In this document: piece after piece, positions 5,616 through 8,303 of the stretch | Position numbering within the stretch: position 1 is the stretch's first letter | Layout: every line of letters starts with the position of its first letter | Assembly (NCBI GenBank): GCA_948759685.1 | Contig: CAQBGY010000133.1 | Location: 1-8,303 of the forward strand | Reading direction: 5' to 3' | Length of the DNA stretch: 8,303 nucleotides | Origin: an uncultured Eubacterium sp. | Lineage (GTDB): Bacteria > Bacillota_A > Clostridia > Lachnospirales > Lachnospiraceae | Made by a program: the position numbers and the translations under genes | The notes under the pieces: generated by a model | What the model was told of the DNA's origin: nothing | The model's database searches: none | The model's input: only the letters and a program-made list of their open reading frames with translations

Positions 5616-6653
5616 ATGAAAAAAAACGAAAAAGTAAGATTAATTATTTTCGTGTGTGAAGTGATAACAACATTTGCAATTCCAGCCTTATTTGCATTTT
5701 GGGATCAAATTACTCTAGGTATAGGAATTGCTATTTTAGCTGCTGATGTTTCTGTTTTATTTTTAGTTTCACAGTTTATGGAAAATCAGATTTTATCCGA
5801 AATACAAGATAGGCAAGAGTCAAATTATGTTGTACTAGCAAACTCTATTAGTGAGGTTCAAAAAAGCATAGATATTAATCAGCTTTATAAGAAAATTTAT
5901 AAACTAGAAAATAAAGAACAGAAAGATATCTATTTAGAATTAGTACAAACTTTTGTAGAAACTATGAATAGTCGAATGGATGGTGCTCGCTCTGGTGCAT
6001 TATCTCGTCATGTTTATTATGGCGAACTCACAAAGGCAAGCGAGGCCATAATTTCAAATAAAAAAGAAACGCAAGGAAACAACTATCAAGGTGAAATATG
6101 GGCTATGACCTTCTGGCAGGATGATGAGCTAGATTTAAGCGATAGTTATGAAAATGCTTGGGTCAGAAAAATGGAAGTCATGGACAAAATGGGAATTCCC
6201 ACTATACGATTATGCGTAATGAAAAACAAGAAAAGTTTGTTAATGCGAGATACTTCTGATGACAGTGTAGAGACATTTCTGCGAAGGTTAAAGTATTATT
6301 GCGAAAAAAATGCCGTATGCAAAAATACAAAGGTATATGCTATTGACAACATTGATACATTATCATCACGTGAACAGGAGTGGATTGGTAAAGGTTTTTT
6401 TGCTATCAAACTTGCAAATGGAGACATGAGACTAATCAGAGGTGTTAGCTTGGATAATCCCAATGCAACTACATTGGGCGGTGAAATTGATTTTGATCAT
6501 GAACGTGTGACCCGAATAAGAGATATTTGGGAAAAACTCATTGAAGAAAGTGGAAAAAGGGAGATAAATCAGTACCTATGGGATACAGCTTCTGAAACTA
6601 TCAAAACAAGGATGGTAAGTATGGGGTTTAATGTAAATAATGGTTCAGATTAA
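5616..6653 (+). CDS. Two-helix membrane protein with a cytoplasmic domain of unknown function
   Basis: The protein is 345 aa from ATG 5616, which has AGGA at a suitable distance. A GTG at 5598 would add six residues and lacks a site. Two hydrophobic segments, about residues 9-29 (LIIFVCEVITTFAIPALFAF) and 33-54 (LGIGIAILAADVSVLFLV), should form a membrane hairpin with both ends in the cytoplasm. Residues about 55-110 are helical and charged, perhaps coiled coil. The rest is soluble: GEIWAMTFWQDDELDLSDSY, MGIPTIRLCVMKNK, then FFAIKLANGDMRLIRGVSLD. I do not recognise this domain. The two-TM-plus-soluble-domain plan is seen among effectors and sensors of bacterial conflict systems, but it is also common elsewhere. 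The gene starts 20 bases after the SDR stop and overlaps the next gene by 14 bases, so it belongs to the operon. Confidence 0.85.
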   Translation: MKKNEKVRLIIFVCEVITTFAIPALFAFWDQITLGIGIAILAADVSVLFLVSQFMENQILSEIQDRQESNYVVLANSISEVQKSIDINQLYKKIYKLENKEQKDIYLELVQTFVETMNSRMDGARSGALSRHVYYGELTKASEAIISNKKETQGNNYQGEIWAMTFWQDDELDLSDSYENAWVRKMEVMDKMGIPTIRLCVMKNKKSLLMRDTSDDSVETFLRRLKYYCEKNAVCKNTKVYAIDNIDTLSSREQEWIGKGFFAIKLANGDMRLIRGVSLDNPNATTLGGEIDFDHERVTRIRDIWEKLIEESGKREINQYLWDTASETIKTRMVSMGFNVNNGSD

Positions 6654-7341
6654 AAAACTTACATTTAAAAGAAAAAATGATATTTTTCACATGGAGTTAG
6701 TCGTATTATGTGAAGAAGATATTGAATATGTTAAAAATTTTGTGCTGACGCAATATAATTATTTTGATAGAAAAGATTACTTTATTATTGACGATTTGGA
6801 TACAGAACTTCCGTGCATTTTCGAAAAGGACATAGGTATTATATACGGTGTTCTTTATGAGAGTAATTTAGTTGCATTACAGGCCGTTGATTTTAGTGAG
6901 AACAATGACAAAATGCTAAGACCATATGTGCAAAAATTTATTAATAGAGATTGTAAAATATATGAATTGGGTTGGACTTTGGTCAAAAAGGAATTTAGAG
7001 GTTTCCATATAGCTGATTACTTAATAAACTATGCAGAGAAACAAATATTGAACGAATCAGATTATATTCTGGTTGCCACTGTACATCCAGAGAATGCAAA
7101 AGCGCTCCAGTTATTTTTTAGGAATAGTTTTAATGGCATTTTATTAGACGAGTATTATGGTTATATTAGAATTTTTCTAACTAATAAACCTATACCAAAG
7201 AATATTCATTCTCAAATTTGTGTAGAACCAACAAATTTTGAAAAAATAAAAGAACTTTTTAATAATGGATATGTATGTTCAAACATTGTTAGCAATTCTA
7301 ACAAAGTATATCTATCTTTTGGTATACCCAATTCACAATAA
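6640..7341 (+). CDS. GNAT-like N-acetyltransferase
   Basis: The 233-aa protein starts at ATG 6640, 14 bases inside the previous gene, and is probably translated by coupling because no strong ribosome binding site is seen. ATG 6691 is a poorer alternative. The middle fits the GNAT acetyl-CoA-binding fold: strand YELGWTLVKKEF, then RGFHIADYLINYAEKQ, strand DYILVATVHP, and ENAKALQLFFRNSFN, the usual last helix. The acetyl-CoA loop motif (R/Q)xxGx(G/A) reads RGFHIA at residues 120-125, with His in place of the central Gly, so binding may be altered. The C-terminal 45 residues have no motif. GNAT proteins acetylate amines on small molecules, peptides or proteins. Here the target could be the product of the rSAM/SDR pair, or the protein could give self-protection. 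The fold assignment is fairly firm; the substrate is unknown. Confidence 0.8.
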   Translation: MVQIKKLTFKRKNDIFHMELVVLCEEDIEYVKNFVLTQYNYFDRKDYFIIDDLDTELPCIFEKDIGIIYGVLYESNLVALQAVDFSENNDKMLRPYVQKFINRDCKIYELGWTLVKKEFRGFHIADYLINYAEKQILNESDYILVATVHPENAKALQLFFRNSFNGILLDEYYGYIRIFLTNKPIPKNIHSQICVEPTNFEKIKELFNNGYVCSNIVSNSNKVYLSFGIPNSQ

Positions 7342-7368
7342 AAGTCTCAATGTAATTGGTTAAAACGA

Positions 7369-7397
7369 ATTTCCCCGTGGCGAAACTACGGGGAAAT
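7369..7397. terminator. Hairpin between convergent genes, probable two-way terminator
   Basis: ATTTCCCCGT (7369-7378) and ACGGGGAAAT (7388-7397) form a perfect 10-bp stem with a 9-base loop. It lies 27 bases after the GNAT stop codon. The plus-strand side is followed only by CATATCTTT. The minus-strand side is followed by TCGTTTTAACC, a fair T tract. It therefore probably ends both the operon and the protease gene arriving from the right. The rest of 7342-7552 holds no gene I can support. Confidence 0.75.
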
Positions 7398-7552
7398 CAT
7401 ATCTTTCAAACTTACTTATATTTTTAATAAACAATACTTCTTTCATATGAAAAGCCGAAAATTATATTACAGTTATCCAAGCATCTTTGAATGTTTATCA
7501 AAATATTATTAAAGTCTAAAACCAAGTTGTGATAAATATCACCTGAATTCTA

Positions 7553-8303
7553 TTATATTTCAGTTTCAATAACATTTTTAATTTCCGTCATAATGGGTGT
7601 ATAAAAATCCACATCTACTTTTGGTGTAGATAACGAAACTATTAATGAATATCTTATTTTGTTGTCATGCTTACCTAAATAACTCCGTTCTCTCCACCAT
7701 CCAATAACTGGGAACACAGCAATGTTTTTGCAATCACACAAGTCAGCAGCTGCTAATTCACAGTAATCGGAATGTATCGAACCCACATCACGGTTATCAG
7801 AACCCAAATACCAACGTTCGCTACCACTTGTACCCTCGCCCTTATCTTTTTTATCATCTCCTCGCATTTTCACATTGATACGTTTCTTAAAATCCTCAAT
7901 ATCTTCGTTTGAGTTAATTACGTCAAATCTTAATCCACATGAAGGATAACGATACTTATCTTTCCATCCAATTTCTCCAGGACCAGGCTCTATAAAATAC
8001 GATAAAGTTACTTTCAAAGTTGCATTTACACTACCAAGTGATTTCAGAACATCCGTAGGCCATGGCAAAGTATGAATATGCATTTCATTCATGCTATTTT
8101 TATTATATGGCTGCAATTCTCCTTGAATCACCATGTTAACACTATTATTCATACATTGAATAGCTTTTTCCAAATTGGGGATGCCATAGCCACAGGTTCT
8201 TAAAAGCCTACGACGTCCCTTAGTCTTGGTATCCTCAGTACAAAAAACCTTTTTCATTTGTTCAGTCCAACTAGCAGAATGAATCATCAATGCTCGAACA
8301 GTT
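7553..8303 (-). CDS. C-terminal part of an S8 (subtilisin-like) peptidase, partial
   Basis: The frame runs off the right edge of the window. The residues before the first methionine read TVRAL, so the real start lies outside and this is a fragment of about 249 residues. TVRALMIHSASW is the helix that usually follows the catalytic GTS-A serine motif in this S8 family. RRRLLRTCGYGIPNLEKAIQ and EMHIHTLPWPTDVLKSLG follow. A beta-rich C-terminal domain then carries LKVTLSYFIEPGPGEIGW, RYPSCGLRFDV, SIHSDYCELAAADLCD, VFPVIGWWRERSYLG and a final VDVDFYTPI. I recognise this C-terminal pattern from large S8 peptidases often encoded next to an AAA+ ATPase in accessory or defence islands; the neighbour cannot be checked here. 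The gene converges on the rSAM operon and has the same AT-rich composition. Asp, His and Ser of the triad are not in the window. Confidence 0.85.
   Translation of the reverse strand, partial: TVRALMIHSASWTEQMKKVFCTEDTKTKGRRRLLRTCGYGIPNLEKAIQCMNNSVNMVIQGELQPYNKNSMNEMHIHTLPWPTDVLKSLGSVNATLKVTLSYFIEPGPGEIGWKDKYRYPSCGLRFDVINSNEDIEDFKKRINVKMRGDDKKDKGEGTSGSERWYLGSDNRDVGSIHSDYCELAAADLCDCKNIAVFPVIGWWRERSYLGKHDNKIRYSLIVSLSTPKVDVDFYTPIMTEIKNVIETEI

Noticed and set aside
7447..7512. Small ORF of 21 codons between the GNAT gene and the protease
   Set aside because: It has no ribosome binding site, lies beyond the operon terminator, and its product (MKSRKLYYSYPSIFECLSKY) has no precursor-like features.

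Overview
The window looks like chromosomal DNA from a low-GC anaerobic Firmicute, most likely a gut Clostridia/Lachnospiraceae-type bacterium. The reasons are strong AAGGAGG-type ribosome binding sites, a TTG start, intrinsic hairpin-plus-T-tract terminators, an oxygen-sensitive radical SAM enzyme, and accessory gene families I associate with Clostridia mobile elements. The assignment is inference, since no rRNA or core marker gene is present. Base composition is in two parts. Bases 1-3130 are near-balanced in GC and mobile-element-like, while bases 3200-8303 are clearly AT-rich and carry a different kind of gene.

Left part (1-3200). The end of an unidentified protein (1-252) is closed by a strong intrinsic terminator. 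A gene-poor stretch follows, with three AATGCAAT direct repeats and a second terminator-like hairpin at 592-620. Next is a two-gene unit. The first gene (640-1824, TTG start) encodes a DNA-binding protein with two winged-helix-like regions. The second (1830-2369) encodes a 179-aa protein whose C-terminus resembles ArpU-type phage regulators. Downstream, 2748-3123 holds a decayed second copy of this same pair. The start of the first gene is joined to the end of the second by a deletion of about 1.2 kb, with several stops and frameshifts. A hairpin at 3143-3199 ends this section.

Right part (3270-7400). A promoter with two palindromic operator-like sites precedes a tightly packed five-gene operon: (1) a small XRE-type helix-turn-helix regulator with an apparent one-base frameshift in an A/T run, (2) a radical SAM enzyme with a SPASM auxiliary-cluster domain, (3) a short-chain dehydrogenase/reductase with an altered nucleotide-binding motif and a C-terminal tail, (4) a protein with two N-terminal membrane helices and an unrecognised cytoplasmic domain, and (5) a GNAT-type acetyltransferase-like protein. 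Gaps and overlaps of -40, 18, 20 and -14 bases suggest the genes are made together. The operon ends at a hairpin (7369-7397) that may also serve the convergent gene on the other strand.

Right edge (7553-8303, minus strand). This is the C-terminal part of a subtilisin-like S8 peptidase of the large kind I recall seeing next to AAA+ ATPases in defence or accessory islands. Its catalytic domain lies outside the window.

The HTH-rSAM/SPASM-SDR-2TM-GNAT operon, next to mobile-element debris and an island-type protease, is the most interesting candidate for an undescribed system. It could be a peptide or small-molecule modification pathway, or a membrane-linked defence module. No obvious separate precursor peptide is visible, so its substrate is unknown.
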